From NCBI GenBank assembly GCA_947095535.1, contig OX352773.1, forward strand, positions 166,792,438 through 166,856,437: 64,000 nt of DNA. The letters run 5' to 3'. This DNA comes from Poecilobothrus nobilitatus. Taxonomy: Eukaryota; Arthropoda; Insecta; Diptera; Dolichopodidae. Below the pieces are notes generated by a model. That model was not told where the DNA came from, did not search any database, and was given only the letters and a program-made list of their open reading frames with translations. Position numbers and translations under genes: made by a program. Positions 24,517-36,500 of the stretch are shown here, piece after piece. Positions within the stretch are counted from its first letter, which is position 1; the number at the start of each line of letters is the position of its first letter.

Positions 24517-24548
24517 TACTTACCCATATACTTACCTGGATACTTACA
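24517..24548 (-). promoter_or_regulatory. Three tandem consensus 5' splice sites, 12-nt period
   Basis: On the minus strand GTAAGTA occurs at 24547, 24535 and 24523, exactly 12 bases apart. An acceptor (TTCCTTTATAATAG) lies directly before the start codon of the NYN gene at 24424. The likely reading is a non-coding leader exon with three alternative donors for an intron of about 100-120 bases. Confidence 0.55.
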
Positions 24549-24559
24549 TATTGAAGTTA

Positions 24560-25857
24560 TGTATCAAAATCAATCTTCATTTAATATCCAAGGCTAGTTA
24601 AAATGTATGTATACTTGTATATTTAAATTATAATATGTGCATATATTTTAAGTGCATATAAAATTTCAAATTTAACAAATCTTTAAAAATAAACAAAATA
24701 AAATAACGAAAACATTTTATATTTCGTTATTTTATTATTACCTTTTTTATATTCTAAAGGTTTAAATTTTTCAATTTTTGTATTTCGTTTTTACTTTATT
24801 ACAATTCTTATGTTAATTTTTTTTTATCTCAGATTCAAAGCAAAAATGGAATCTTAATGTTGTGAAAATGAGACTAAGAATGGCCAGTACTAGAAGTGAA
24901 ATAATTCTCAGGATAATTTTATAGTCATAATAAACTATGTAAAAAGAAAATTTCTGAACAACGAATAGGTACTTTAAATGCATTTTATTTATAAAGCACA
25001 ATTTAAAGAGATTATGCGATAAAAGATTTCATTTAAAACACGAGAAAAGAAAAAAAAAAATGATTAATTTGTGCATCTAAATAGCGTGATTTTTTTTTTT
25101 TTTTGAAAAAGAATATGGAAAAACTTTGATTTTGAAAAATTATTATTAAATTTGAAGCAATATATACATTTATATGAATATTATTATTGATTTTTAGATT
25201 ATATTTGATATTTAATAAATAATATATTTTGTTAAGTCTAGCCTTGCAGTTATAAATATTCATATATTAAATATATCTACATATAGATTATAGATTATAA
25301 AATATTAAATATGATATTATCTATAGTTCTGATTTTTATTTTTAAACGAGAAAACCTAAATTTTAGAAAAGGTTTTAGATTTTTATTTTTTAAACAAGAA
25401 ACCCAAATTTTTGAACACTATCATTTTTTAGCTAAAAATTTCAATTTGCTTGAGTTTAAAATTTTTTAAAATTAATAATAACTCTCATAACACTCAATAA
25501 CACAGCTGAATAAAAGAAAAATAATTTTTAATACTAAAAACAAAAAAAAAAAAAAACACTATAAATTAGAACAGAAAATAATTTAAAGATTACAAATATC
25601 TTCATTATTGTTTTGATTTGTTTTGTTTTGTTTTATTAATTAAAATACATGTTTTTTAATACCTATTGAAATTTTCGATTTTTTTTTTTTTATTTAACAT
25701 CAAAATTTTTACACGTTCACAAAGAAAGCTTAAATTTTTTTTTAATATAAAGTTAAATACGTTTGTGTGTTTCTACTATACATGATCCTAAACAATTGAA
25801 ATAATAGATCAATTACTACATGTATATATGTACATAATATGTAAAAAAAAATAAATT
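24560..25857. other. Intergenic DNA between two minus-strand genes
   Basis: Low-complexity A/T. It must hold the leader exon and promoter of the NYN gene. The minus-strand frames at 24813-25001 and 25033-25263 lack coding character. Confidence 0.4.
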
Positions 25858-26929
25858 TTATTGATTTGCTTTTAATTTTTCAATTTCATTTTTAACATTT
25901 TCTCTAGCTTTTGTTTCATACTTTGTTAAGTATTCCGGAGTTTGATATATCGATGGTAAAGTTAAAAATGTTTCCAATATCTGAAAGAAATATTTAAAGA
26001 AATTTTTGTTTACACAAAAAAAGAACATCGTAGAAGATTTTTAGCCAGTAGAAAAATAAATGAATTAAAAATATCAAGAACGATAATTAAACAAATATTA
26101 CTAATGAAAGAAACAAAAAAAAATTATGCAACTTTTAAAATTAATAAAATTAAAAAAAAAAAATAAAAAAAATTAAACCAAAAATATAAATATTTTTTTG
26201 TATCACAAAAGCAAAAAACATTAAAATCCTATACCTTTAATCTCATTGAATTATAAGATAAATCACTTAAATAACTATATTCCTTTCTTATTAAATCACA
26301 ATAAACCTCATATTCATCAGGTGAAGATCTAAAATTTAATTACAAATCTAAAATAAATATTAACTTTATTAATTTTTACAATTGCAAATATTTACGAGAG
26401 CATCAACAAATTTAAATCCTGTATCAAATTATTATCTTCATGATATCCTGTATATTCTTCGATTGAGTCATCACCTAATAGTTTTTTAACTTGATTAATT
26501 ACCATTTCCTGTAGTTTTAAAAGGATGTTAATATATATATATATTTATATATATATATCGTATATATAATTTATATATATAGAAATAAAAAAGTTATAAT
26601 TGAGTCATTTTGAATATTTTTTTTTTTTTGTTCTTTAAACTTACATCAGAAAAATTTGCTTCATTACAAAATTCCAAAAATGCTGAACAATTTTTTTCAG
26701 TAAAATTGTGCTGAACATTAAATTCATAATATTGAAAAAATATTACCAATAGAATAATTGGTTTAACATTTTTTAAATGTTCTTCTTTTTTTATAATCAA
26801 TTCATTCCACGTATGAAAAAATCTATAAGATTCATTTTTTAATTTATTTTCAATTTTATGAAACCATTTTTTAGCTATTTCATCATTAATATTTAATTGA
26901 ACACAACTGTTTAACCAAAAATGGTCCAT
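25858..26929 (-). CDS. COG4339-like HD-domain protein with altered metal site
   Basis: Four exons on the minus strand: 26645-26929, 26396-26508, 26235-26328 and 25858-25980, about 204 residues, the usual family size. It starts MDHFWLNSCVQLNI. The motif order fits the COG4339 family of predicted metal-dependent HD phosphohydrolases: SYRFFHTWNEL (family R-x-YH-xxH-I), IILLVIFFQYYEFN (family AxxFHDxVYD), EKNCSAFLEF (NExxSA), LIQDLNLLML (FLDxDLxIL), EYEVYCDLIRKEY (YxxYxxxIRxEY), KILETFLTLPSIYQTPEY and KARENVKNEI (ARxNLxxEI). The structural motifs are kept, but the HD doublet reads Gln-Tyr, the second His of the first motif is lost and one Asp of FLDxDL is Asn. Catalysis is therefore doubtful and a non-enzymatic role is possible. 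Family assignment is from motif order only. AATAAA overlaps the stop. Confidence 0.75.
26526..26580. repeat. (AT)n microsatellite in intron
   Basis: An alternating TATATA tract with ATTTATA and ATCGTATA interruptions lies inside the first intron of the HD-like gene. Confidence 0.8.
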
Positions 26930-27560
26930 AATTAGTAAATAATTTTTTTTTTTTTAATTTTATTTAATAAAACAAGTAATATTTTATCTAATGTCTATTA
27001 TCCTTCTATTATGATTTGAGAATTGAAAAATCTGAATTGTCATTTTTTTCTCTTCTTTTTTCCCTCTTTTGGTAACAGTGGGTCAAGTACAATTCTAAAG
27101 GACCATCTAGACTTTAAGCATAAATAAAATGTCATGCGCAGTATTTTTATCAGAGTCAGTATTATTAGAGTCAGAATTTTTTTTTCTTTATTTTGCAAAA
27201 AATTTTATATTTTTATCATTTTTTAAAATAAATAATCAAAACATTTCTTTTAAAATATAAATATGATATTTATAGAATTTTAATTAAAAACAAAAAACAG
27301 GAAATGATATTTTTAGTAATCAGCTAAAAACTTAGGGATTAAACTCTTTTTATTAACTAAAAAAAAAAAACCTAAATAAAATTAATATAAACACAAGCAA
27401 ATCGATATCGTAGAATATTTTTGTTCAAAATAATTTGTACGCTATTTTTTTTTATTTTGAACAATTTTGAACCTAAATTTTCGCCAACAGTTATTTTTAA
27501 TACAAAAAAAACAACTCCTAAAAAAAAATAAGTAAAAATTAATAAATAGAAAGTTATTAC

Positions 27561-27776
27561 CTCGTTATGTTGATTTGATGTAGCTGGCTCTTCTTCATTC
27601 GGAAATTCAATTGTATGTTGTGAATTTCTAATGCTTTGTCTAAGTTTCTTACGACTCGCTGTAACTTTCTTTGTATTTTTAAAATTTTTTGATTTCCTTT
27701 TTTTATTTGAATTTGGAAAGTTGGAAACAGATTGTTGATTTTTTTCTTTATTGTAATATCTTTTGCGTGCTTTCAT
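27561..27776 (-). CDS. Lone basic exon, unknown protein
   Basis: An ATG at 27776 opens 72 codons rich in Lys, Arg, Asn and Ser (MKARKRYYNK, KKRKSKNFKNTKK, SRKKLRQSIRN), ending in an acidic, Pro-containing stretch (FPNEEEPATSNQHNE). A plausible donor (GAG|GTAATA) follows in phase 0. Read without splicing, the frame runs to 27372 and becomes hydrophobic, which looks like intron. A short acidic reading NSDSNNTDSDKNTAHDI at about 27100-27175 could be its terminal exon, but the phase does not fit directly. The composition suggests a nucleic-acid-binding or nuclear protein. No family was recognised. Confidence 0.4.
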
Positions 27777-29090
27777 TTCATATAAATTTTAATTTTTTTT
27801 TCCTAATAATATATCTAATATATAATAATAAATACAATATTAAATTTCAATAATTTGTTAAAATAGATTTAAATAAACTGGGTTATTCCCAAAAAGTTAA
27901 AGAAATAATATTATCAAAACTCTACTGTTTTTTTTTTTAATTTAAATACTTTGCTTTGTTTATTACCATCCATATGACAATTTTGACAATTGCTACGAAT
28001 GCTTTATGCTAGGTGCTATATGTCATTTCAAAATAACATGTGTTACTTTAAATGACATTTTATAATGTACGTTGTCGTTCACATGTTTTTGTAAAACTAA
28101 GAGATAATATGTAAACATAGTAAAATATCAATTGACTGTATTTATGAAAAAAATAATTTAACAATTAAAACTACAACTTTTATTTTTTTAACAGCAATCA
28201 GCACCCAAATTTTTAATATAAAGTCTATCTATTAGATGAGTACATAATTACATACTTTAAAAAGCCAAACAATATTTTTGTTCTAAGTTCTACTTTATTA
28301 TTTTTAAAATCATCTAAATCCAACGTATAGTACTCAGTCTTGCCGTTTACCCCATATAAAAAAACGCTATTTTGCCAAAATATTCTATTTAAAAAAAAAA
28401 AATTTACTTAAGGCTAATTTTCATTACAGCGATTTACCTACGCCACTGTTATAGCAGATACAAAAATGGCATCTGTGTAAAAGAGAAAACTCTATAAAAA
28501 TCGTCCAGCGATATTTTTATATTCCGAAATATCGGTCATAAAATTCAGCAAAATCGCACATAAATTGTTTGGAGTTGGATTTTTTGCTGAATTTTATAGG
28601 CTATTTTTCTGAATAATGCACATGAAAATTTGAATGTCACAAAAAAAATCCGCACACTACTTTATATTTTTATTAAAAGTTGATATTTCAAATTTGAAGT
28701 GTCAAACTAAAAAAAAAAAAAAAATACATATTGTAATATTGTTTCTATTTTAATTTTTTTTACAATTTGCACTTGAAAGTAGGAGTTTTGTGTGCGTTAC
28801 ATGAAGTTTAAATTTTTAAAAATAATAATTAATGGTTATATTTATTAGTTATTAATAAAATAAATATTTACTATTTTAAATTCGAAATAAAATTTCAATA
28901 TTTTGCATTGGAAAATATAAACATAAAAATAGTTTATGTAAAAATAGGTTACTTTATCTGTCAAAATCTTGTCAGAAAAGTGCTGAATACCATAATATTT
29001 TTTCTCCAACTTTCTATTAATAGTGTACTATATTTTGCTCTTTCTTTAACGACGATAAATAGCCAATAATTTTTCGATGAAAATCGGCCT
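27777..29090. other. Intergenic DNA, no gene seen
   Basis: Mixed sequence with old repeat debris. No coding or RNA feature recognised. Confidence 0.4.
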
Positions 29091-29099
29091 TCATACGCC

Positions 29100-29590
29100 A
29101 CTTTTTATACCTGTACGATAAGTATCGGGTATAATAAAATTACACCTTCGTTTGTAACACCTCGAAATAAGCAAGCTAGATATAACTTCAAAGGTATGGA
29201 TCGGATCAGAATCAAATTCTGAGTCGATTAAGATTTGTCCGTTCGTCCGTCAGCATGCTAACTCAAAACCTAAGGAAGCTAGAGTATTGAAATTAACACA
29301 AAATATTTTTGGATCAATTTGTAGGTCCACTTTTGTTTTGGTTGAGGTCCGACCAAAACTTCGGGTAGCTGTCTAACTTTTTGATCTCCAAATTTTTCAT
29401 ACAAATTTTTTAAGTTTTTAATCTGAAAATACCAAGCGATAGGCAGTTATGAGCTTTACAAATATGTATGTATATAATAATATGAATATGTATATATGTA
29501 TAGTTTTTGGTGACAGACTATGAACATAGTAACGGGTTCGTACGTGTATCTAAGAGTTGACAAAGGCAACTGTATTCTTCCTCGTTTTTT
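29100..29590 (-). repeat. Dispersed repeat with 'gtacgataagtatcgggtata' type end
   Basis: The left border reads 'CGATAAGTATCGGGTATAAT', and 'TTTGTCCGTTCGTCCGTCAG' follows at about 29235. This is the GGAC-type signature in inverse orientation. It is non-coding and belongs to the same general kind of repeat as 14840-15515 and 47110-47390. Confidence 0.5.
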
Positions 29591-30027
29591 TTTGTAATCT
29601 ATAAGAAAGATTGTCTAACAAAATGTTAAATTTGATGAAGATGAAGATCTATTATTATTAAAATCTAAAGAAATACATATTTGTAAGTTAAAAGTCATAT
29701 GTTTTATATTCTAAGGGAAATTTTTATTTTTCTTTTGTTATAATTAAACTTATTTGTAATTTTCATTTGGATAATTTAAGAAAATAATAAAACTAATTTG
29801 TAAATTTTGCAATGTAAAGTTAAGTTCTTGTAAAAAAATCTGCTCTAATTCAACACATGACTACAAGAAAACACAAAAGCTTCCAAAATACATACATATA
29901 TACATATGTATAGGTAACAAAATTGCAAAGAAGTAAATTATTACACGCAATTCCTATTTTCTAGTTACATTTATTTAGTACTACGTACATAAAGGACTAT
30001 TTTTAAATGAATAGAAAATATAAAATT

Positions 30028-30120
30028 TGATGGCCTAGTGTTAAATTACGACATTACGTGGATTTGATAATCGAGGTTAACGGAAGGTCGGGTTTAATTC
30101 CTGCTCAGGTAGCAAAAGTT
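30028..30120 (+). mobile_element. tRNA-derived SINE-like head
   Basis: 'GATGGCCTAGTGTTAAA' (A-box-like) and 'GGTCGGGTTTAATTCCTGC' (B-box-like) are correctly ordered, about 75 bases apart. The cloverleaf cannot be completed, so a SINE head is more likely than a tRNA gene. Confidence 0.5.
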
Positions 30121-30284
30121 TTTAATTGTAATTTAACTGAAAAAGTAATTTTTGCTTAAAAAAATCCCGCTTCCTACCAAATACAGAGTTAAATATATAA
30201 TATAAATGATATATAATATTAAAATAAATCTAACTGTACAAATTAATTAATAGTATTTAACCTATAATGATTAATGCCTAATGG

Positions 30285-30415
30285 CCTTCGTAGCCGATGG
30301 TTTAGTAATATTTAGCATTATCCTAAGTCTTATATCTGACTCAATGCGTAGTGGAATCGCCAGTCTTTCAATTGGAGGGTCTTCGGTTCAAACCACGGTC
30401 AGGTCATTTAAATAA
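30285..30415 (+). mobile_element. Second tRNA-derived SINE-like head
   Basis: 'GGCCTTCGTAGCCGATGGTT' opens the unit and 'CTTCGGTTCAAACCACGG' provides a B box. An A-run starts soon after (about 30412). The type differs from the neighbouring copy. Confidence 0.5.
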
Positions 30416-30479
30416 AAAAAGTATGTATGTAGCAATTTTATAACGTAATAAATATATCGTATAAATAATAATAACTGCT

Positions 30480-30737
30480 AGAGTGACAGTGGCGCGGTTG
30501 CTTTCAATAGTTAGCTCATGCATGCTGGCAGGAAGGTGTTATATTCTACTGTATGTTCTAACTGTTGTAACGGAACGGCTATTACCACTGTTAGCAAAAT
30601 AGTAATAATAATAGGGTCATTCATTGTTTCCTTACAATCCCACTGCCAATTCATTGTTTCCGAATCCATATTCCCTAGTATTAGGAATTTTTTGTGTCTT
30701 TGGAAGATTTCCACCTCCCTTAGAAAAAAAAGGAAAT
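30480..30737 (+). mobile_element. LINE-like 3' end, copy 2
   Basis: The same family as 17745-18037: 'CACTGTTAGCAAAATAGTAA', 'AATCCCACTGCCAATTCATT' and 'TGTGTCTTTGGAAGATT', ending at an A-run after 'CTCCCTTAG'. The 5' part ('CATGCTGGCAGGAAGGTGTT') is absent from copy 1, so this copy is longer. Open frames here on both strands are incidental. Confidence 0.55.
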
Positions 30738-30739
30738 GT

Positions 30740-31335
30740 TATTTATAATATTAATGGAGGTAAATATAAATAAATAAATATTGGGTAAAATAACTTGAAA
30801 GCCCAACTACTTATTAACAACTTTCTTATTTACAACAATTTAACCTTAAGTTACAGAAAATTAAACTATTAAGATGTTTATACATATATGTACATATGTA
30901 TGTACATATGTCTGTTTGTACAATAATTTGTATAAACATAATTTGTATTGTATCTTGTCCTTCTAAATGTTTTACTTTTATTTTAACTATATAAACAAAT
31001 ATGTACATATCAATATATGTATACATATATTTATATACAATATTACAAACATACATAATTTATTTATTTAAACCTACATAATATGTACATATGTAAATAT
31101 ATAAAATTTTTATTTAGTTAAGTAAAGAAAAAAAAGGAGACAAAAAGGCGCCAACCAAATGATGCAGCATAAAAATTATTTAAAAAAAAACAAAATCTGT
31201 CGTAAGATTTTCATATCTATGTATTTTAGTCGGTTTTGAACTTATAAACATTTAAAAGTGTTTTAAATAAAATATATAAATAATATAAATTTAATTTTTT
31301 TTAAATATATTTAATTAAAAAACAAAAAATTAAAA
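30740..31335. other. Intergenic DNA with ATGTACATATG microsatellites
   Basis: Several TACATATGTACATATG stretches (30880-30920, 31000-31030, 31085-31100) and A/T low complexity lie upstream of the first exon of the membrane-anchor array. No promoter element can be singled out. Confidence 0.4.
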
Positions 31336-31447
31336 ATGTCATGGTATATGCTTTTTTTTATTTATTCAACATTTTTATTATCAATGTTATTATTGTGGCA
31401 TAGTTATTTTGGTGTTAAAAAATGGTTAAAAAGGATTCAATATATAA
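31336..31447 (+). CDS. Array exon 1: membrane-anchor first exon (partial gene)
   Basis: The ATG opens MSWYMLFFIYSTFLLSMLL, one hydrophobic segment, followed by WHSYFGVKKWLKRIQYI. It ends at a strong donor A|GTAAGT in phase 1 after 37 codons, and translation past the donor stops within two codons. The basic residues after the hydrophobic segment favour a cytosolic C-terminal tail. No downstream exon was found before the next member 1.5 kb away. The phase suits joining to a PY-motif exon like those at 10807 and 19861. Confidence 0.55.
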
Positions 31448-32905
31448 GTAAGTAATTTTTTTTGTTTTAAATATTTTTATATTTAAATTTTTAGATATTA
31501 TTATGTATTATTATTTGTATACTAAAAAAAAAAAAAACTATTAGACAGAATTTTAATTTGAATATTATAATAAAATACATTTTATTGATCGTTAACAGTT
31601 AATACAAAATATTTTCAAAAATCTTAAGAAAAAAAAAAGATAAGAGATTGTGCGAGGCATATTATAAAATGGATATACATATAGGTACAAAACATACAAA
31701 TGTATGAGTGAAAGTAGAAAAAATAAGGAATTCGTTTGAAATTGTAGACATTTATAATATGTTACTGTCTTTTAAAAAATATTGTGAAAGTGGAATAAAC
31801 ACTTTTAAATTATTTAAAAAGTGCAACAGGTGCACAAATAAAGAAAATAAGAAAAAATTGAAAAAAAATATTGCACTTGCGCATATACTCTGAAAACAAT
31901 ATAATATCGAAACCATAAACTACATAAATGTTTATGTAGTTTATGATCGAAACTATGTTTTTGTTTATCGTAATTTAAACGTTATTTTTCTTAAATTATT
32001 TTAAACCGTATAATTAACAAAATATATACTTAACTTTTGATAGAAAAAAATATTGAAATTTTTAAATAAATTATGAAAAAGAAAAATTTTATATTTATAT
32101 CTGTATGTACATTGTACATAATGTAAATATGTATATGTACTTACTTCATACCATTATTTTTGTGCAAAAATCGCTATAGATATATTTTTTAATTAATATG
32201 TTTAAAATTTATTTTATTAATGACCATTTGAATTAATTAATACATATTTAAAATAAAATGGTTTATTATAATAAAAATATTTATAAAAATTTTATTTAAT
32301 TATAAATTAGAAAAATCAATGCGTTTTTATTTTTTTTGATTGTGTTTATTTCTTTATAAAATACGATAACGATTATTTTACGATAAAATAATCTTATGAC
32401 AGCTTATTGCTATAAATATTTAAGAATAAATTTGACATTTGATAATTATTTTGACATAAAAATATCTTGTTTACTAAATTATTTTTGTATTTTCTTTCTT
32501 TGTTGTTTTTTTTTTTTTTTTGTCTTTTGAAGCTTTTAGTAGTTATAATAATTCTCTCATGTTTTGATGATTCAATTTTTGAAGTTTTACAATTTTTTTT
32601 TTGTTTATTTTCGTGAAGTTTTCAAACTTGATTTTCTGATTAGACTTTATAATTAGTTTGTGGCCTAAATGAAGTTTTATTTTTAGTTTAGTATTATTAA
32701 TACATATTAAATTTTCAAAATTAATTTTAAGTGACGAAATTTTGTTTTTTATAATTTTGGTACATAGTATATCTAATAATTAAATGTTAATTTTAAAGTG
32801 ATCAAATAAATTTCTTTTTCTTATTGTTATTGTTTTGTTGTTAAGAATTAAAAAATTAAAGATAAATAAAAAATACAAAAAAAAAAAATAAAAATAAAAA
32901 AAAAA

Positions 32906-33008
32906 ATGGACTGGTTTACAATTCTTATTATATGTATTATTTTATTTGTGGTATTCTCATGCTGCGGTTATACATGTCAAAAAAAAGAGCGTGGAGCAAT
33001 TTTTCAAA
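32906..33008 (+). CDS. Array exon 2: membrane-anchor first exon (partial gene)
   Basis: ATG opens MDWFTILIICIILFVVFS, then CCGYTCQKKERGAIFQ, and the exon ends at A|GTAAGT in phase 1 after 34 codons. The Cys pair after the membrane segment, with Lys/Arg and RGxI, resembles array exons at 52547 and 54928 (CRKRQIRGRI and CRKKQRRGQI). Juxtamembrane cysteines of this kind are often palmitoylated; that is inference. Confidence 0.6.
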
Positions 33009-35269
33009 GTAAGTAAATATCTACATAATTAATTAAAATTGTTTTTATAAAAATATTATTTAAATAACTAATGTTAAAATAACAGTTAATTAAGTTATTC
33101 TATACTTAAATATTTAAAATAATATGCATACACCATGAAAACATTGAAAACAAAAGCATAGTCATATTATAGGATATAATACTTGCATATGTATGTTACA
33201 TATCATAATTCATAGTTATTTTTAAATTGTATTGTTCATATTATTCTTTAGTTATTCACATTTAATTAAGGTTTTTTTTGTATTAATTTTGTTTTTATTG
33301 GATTATATATCACTTGTAAATTGTAACTAATAAAGTATGATCAAAAAGGTTATAAATTTTTTTTCATGATTATAGAATTGAATTTAGCAAATTTAAGTTT
33401 TTCTTAAAATTAAATTTTAATTAAGTAGTTACTAAGTAAAAGGTTTTTCAAAAAATATTTTTATTTGGAAAAATTAATATACCTACTTATATAACGTTAT
33501 AAATACTTATCATAGTCAGTTAATTAAATTTTGTAAGATAAAAAAAAGTTACAGGTACATACATACATAATTTTGATTTTTAATTATACTTTCCTAAATA
33601 ATGTATACTTAAGTATACTAGTTAAAAAAAGTAAAACACAATATAAAGCCTATGTATAACTGATACCGCATTAACGTTATACATATGTATTTGTAATATG
33701 TACATACTAATATAAAAATTTGATTGATCCTTTTAATAATACATATTTATTTTAGTTAGATTTAATGAAGATGATGTTTCGTTTTTTAATAAGATTAAGA
33801 TTATCATGCCTTATTTTATTTACTATGTTTGATTCTTTATATTAGTTTAGTTATTTACTAATTTTGGAAAATTTTATATTTAATTGTGATGTGATTCTGG
33901 GACAGGATGCGAGTTTATTGAATTTATGCCACTCTACTTTGTACTTTTTATATATTTATTTGCAATAACTAATAAGTATTTACTTAATTTTTCAATAATT
34001 AAAAAAAACTTTAAATCGAAGGTTTTTACAAAGTTAGAAATTAATTCAAATTTCTATAGTTAATAAAATTGTTTAACTGTCACAAAATTATTTGAATTTT
34101 TCTCAATATTATTTATGTACTTAACTGTTACTTATAATAATCTAATCCGAATAAATTTGTTCAGGAATCGTACAAATGTGTCTACAAAGTTCAGGAGTCG
34201 TACGCAAATTGCCAAGATAAACTATTTTCAAGTATCAAATTTAAGTAGTTAGTGCACTTCCTTAGTGCACCTTTTAGTCATAAAAATGTTAGATATTTTA
34301 AAAAGTAAAAACTTATTATAAGTAAGTATGTAAGTATTTTGGAAATGTACGTATAACTATTAACTATAAAGATATAACTACTTACTTAATGTGGAAATTT
34401 TATTGCAAAGAGCAAACAAATACTTAATCTACAGTTCAATTTCGTTATCCAAAAATATTTCCCAAGCAAATATTATTTTATTATTTTAGGTTATTCACGT
34501 GTCAGAGCATTCATTTTTAATTATGTAATTAGTTTATTTATGTTAGTTACTCAAAGGTTCACATTATCCATATTTCACTGTAATTATTTTACCAGAATAA
34601 GTAACTACTTATAATTTACAACTAAATATATTTACTCATAAGGTAAGTAAGAAAATAAGTACTTACTTAATTAAAATTTTTTTTTATAAGTACTTACTTA
34701 GATTACTCAGATTTTATTGTTTAATTCGTAATAAAATGATTCTAATGTATATGTAATTTAAATATTGTTTATTTTTTCAAAAAATTTAACTAAAATAAGT
34801 ATTTCAATTAAAAATTTTCCATAAGCAACTATTTATATATTCATTTTAAAAACTTTGTAATATAGGTAATACGAGAATATATTATGCATATTAAGTAGTT
34901 AAATTATAAAATTATATTTTGTAAAATACCAAGTAAAAACAAAATTAAGTACTTACATATAGAATTTTAAAATTTTGTGACTCATTTTTAAATGCTTATC
35001 GTTGTTGCATTGTTTGTTTTTAATTCTATAAAGTCATAAGTACTTATTAAAATTTATATAATTAACGACATTCTGATAGAATACAGTAGTTATATAAAAT
35101 TTTAATACATAGGGAAAAAATGTTTTTCTTTTTTAGCAAAAGAACAAGCATAAAGTAAGTATATATTTGAAATTAAGTAAGTATTTTAAATACTTAAGTA
35201 AGTAACTATACGATAATGTATTTTTAAAATGAGAAATCGTTCATTTCTACTTAAGTATATCTATTTTTT
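33009..35269. other. Putative intron/intergenic DNA rich in AAGTACTT motifs
   Basis: No coding exon was found. 34300-35220 has an unusual density of TAAGTA, AAGTACTTACTTA and related palindromic words. Otherwise A/T low complexity. Confidence 0.45.
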
Positions 35270-35274
35270 TTTAT

Positions 35275-36140
35275 TCCGTTTTGTTGAAAAGTTACATTAT
35301 GCCAATATGTATGGAAAATAACATCATTCAAATGACCACCACGACTTCTCCCTTCGTCCTGCTTTCTGTCAGCTCAAATTTTCATCACTTTTTCACATAA
35401 ATTTGGCTGTATTTCATCAATAGCATGTTCAATATTGATTTTTAATTGCTCAATTTTTGTTGGATTATCAGCATAAACTTGTGACTTAACATATCCCCAA
35501 AGAAAGAAATCACAAGGTGCTAAATCACACGATCTGGGTGGATAATTAAGTGGACCAATTCTTGAGATAATATCATCACCAAATTTTGTTTTCAATAAAT
35601 CTATTGTCAAGGTGGCTGTGTGACAGATGGCACCGTCTTGTTGAACCCACATATCTTCCAGATTATTCTCAACAACAGCAGGAAAATCATTTAACATTGT
35701 TCTGTATCGTTCTCCATTGACTGTTACTCTTCGACCATTTTCGTCAAAGAAATATGGTCCAATCACTCCACCAGCACGAATTGCACACCACACAGTGACT
35801 TTATCTGGATGATATTGTTTGAACAGTTTCGTGTGGATTTTCATCATTCCAAATTCTACAATTCTGATTGTTTACATAACCATTTAACCAAAAATGAGCT
35901 TCATCACTGAATAAAATTTTTCGATAAAAATGTTGAAATGAAATGAGCACTAATTTTGATAAAACAATTTAATAATTTCTAAACGTTGTTGAAGCGTGTA
36001 TCTTTTCATGATTAAATGGCATAGCCTACTGAACACAAATGATATAAATGTCTAAAAATAATACGCAGTGTTGCCATTATAACTATTTTAAATTGTATCA
36101 TTCCCCTTGTAAAACCCTTTACTTATGTGTATTGGCAAAT
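35275..36140 (-). mobile_element. Mariner-like element relic
   Basis: A transposase relic is flanked by moderately complex DNA on both sides. The ends were not delimited exactly: no clean inverted repeats were found, so the borders are approximate. Confidence 0.55.
35374..36010 (-). pseudogene. Broken mariner transposase, DD41D spacing
   Basis: The N-terminus at about 36009 reads MKRYTLQQRLEIIKLFYQN and is cut by a stop and deletion. Then SDEAHFWLNGYVNNQ (first catalytic Asp) appears in one frame, and the rest (VTVWCAIRAGGVIGPYFFDE, WVQQDGAICHTATL, YPPRSCDLAPCDFFLWGYV) in another. I counted 41 residues between the second and third catalytic Asp, the spacing of the DD41D group of the Tc1/mariner superfamily. 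The internal deletion and frameshift make it inactive. Confidence 0.8.
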
Positions 36141-36169
36141 AAATTTTCAAACGATAAGTATGTATATAT

Positions 36170-36500
36170 ATATACAGCTATGGTCAAGTAAATAGCACAA
36201 TTACTTTTTTTTTTTTTATTTTGATATATTTTTACAAATATTGATATTACATTGTAATATTTTTTGATTTTTAATTAGTAAATATACTGCCTTATCAGTT
36301 CCCAGTATAAAAAAAATGGTTCTTTTTAAAACTAGAAAAACAAACAGTAATTTCAATTTGATAAAACTTTTACCTACACAATGTGTTACTGATCTTCATA
36401 CAAAACGTATCAATATACAAAATGTTACTGACTTTCATACAAATTTTCATTTCACGTGTATATAACGACAGTTTTCTAATTAAGTGCACTGTTATATATC
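36170..36500 (+). repeat. Possible Tc1-type terminal relic
   Basis: 'CAGCTATGGTCAAGTAAATAG' near 36175 resembles the CAGT-xxGGTCAA start of some Tc1-like elements. Only the end-like stretch is recognisable and no transposase coding follows, so this is tentative. Confidence 0.25.

Noticed and set aside
30511..30748. Open frames on both strands
   Set aside because: They fall within a LINE 3' end that is shared with 17745-18037 and shows no protein conservation.
34300..35220. CRISPR-like or telomeric repeat
   Set aside because: The repeated words are irregularly spaced, of variable length and palindromic; there is no constant repeat-spacer structure or telomeric unit.
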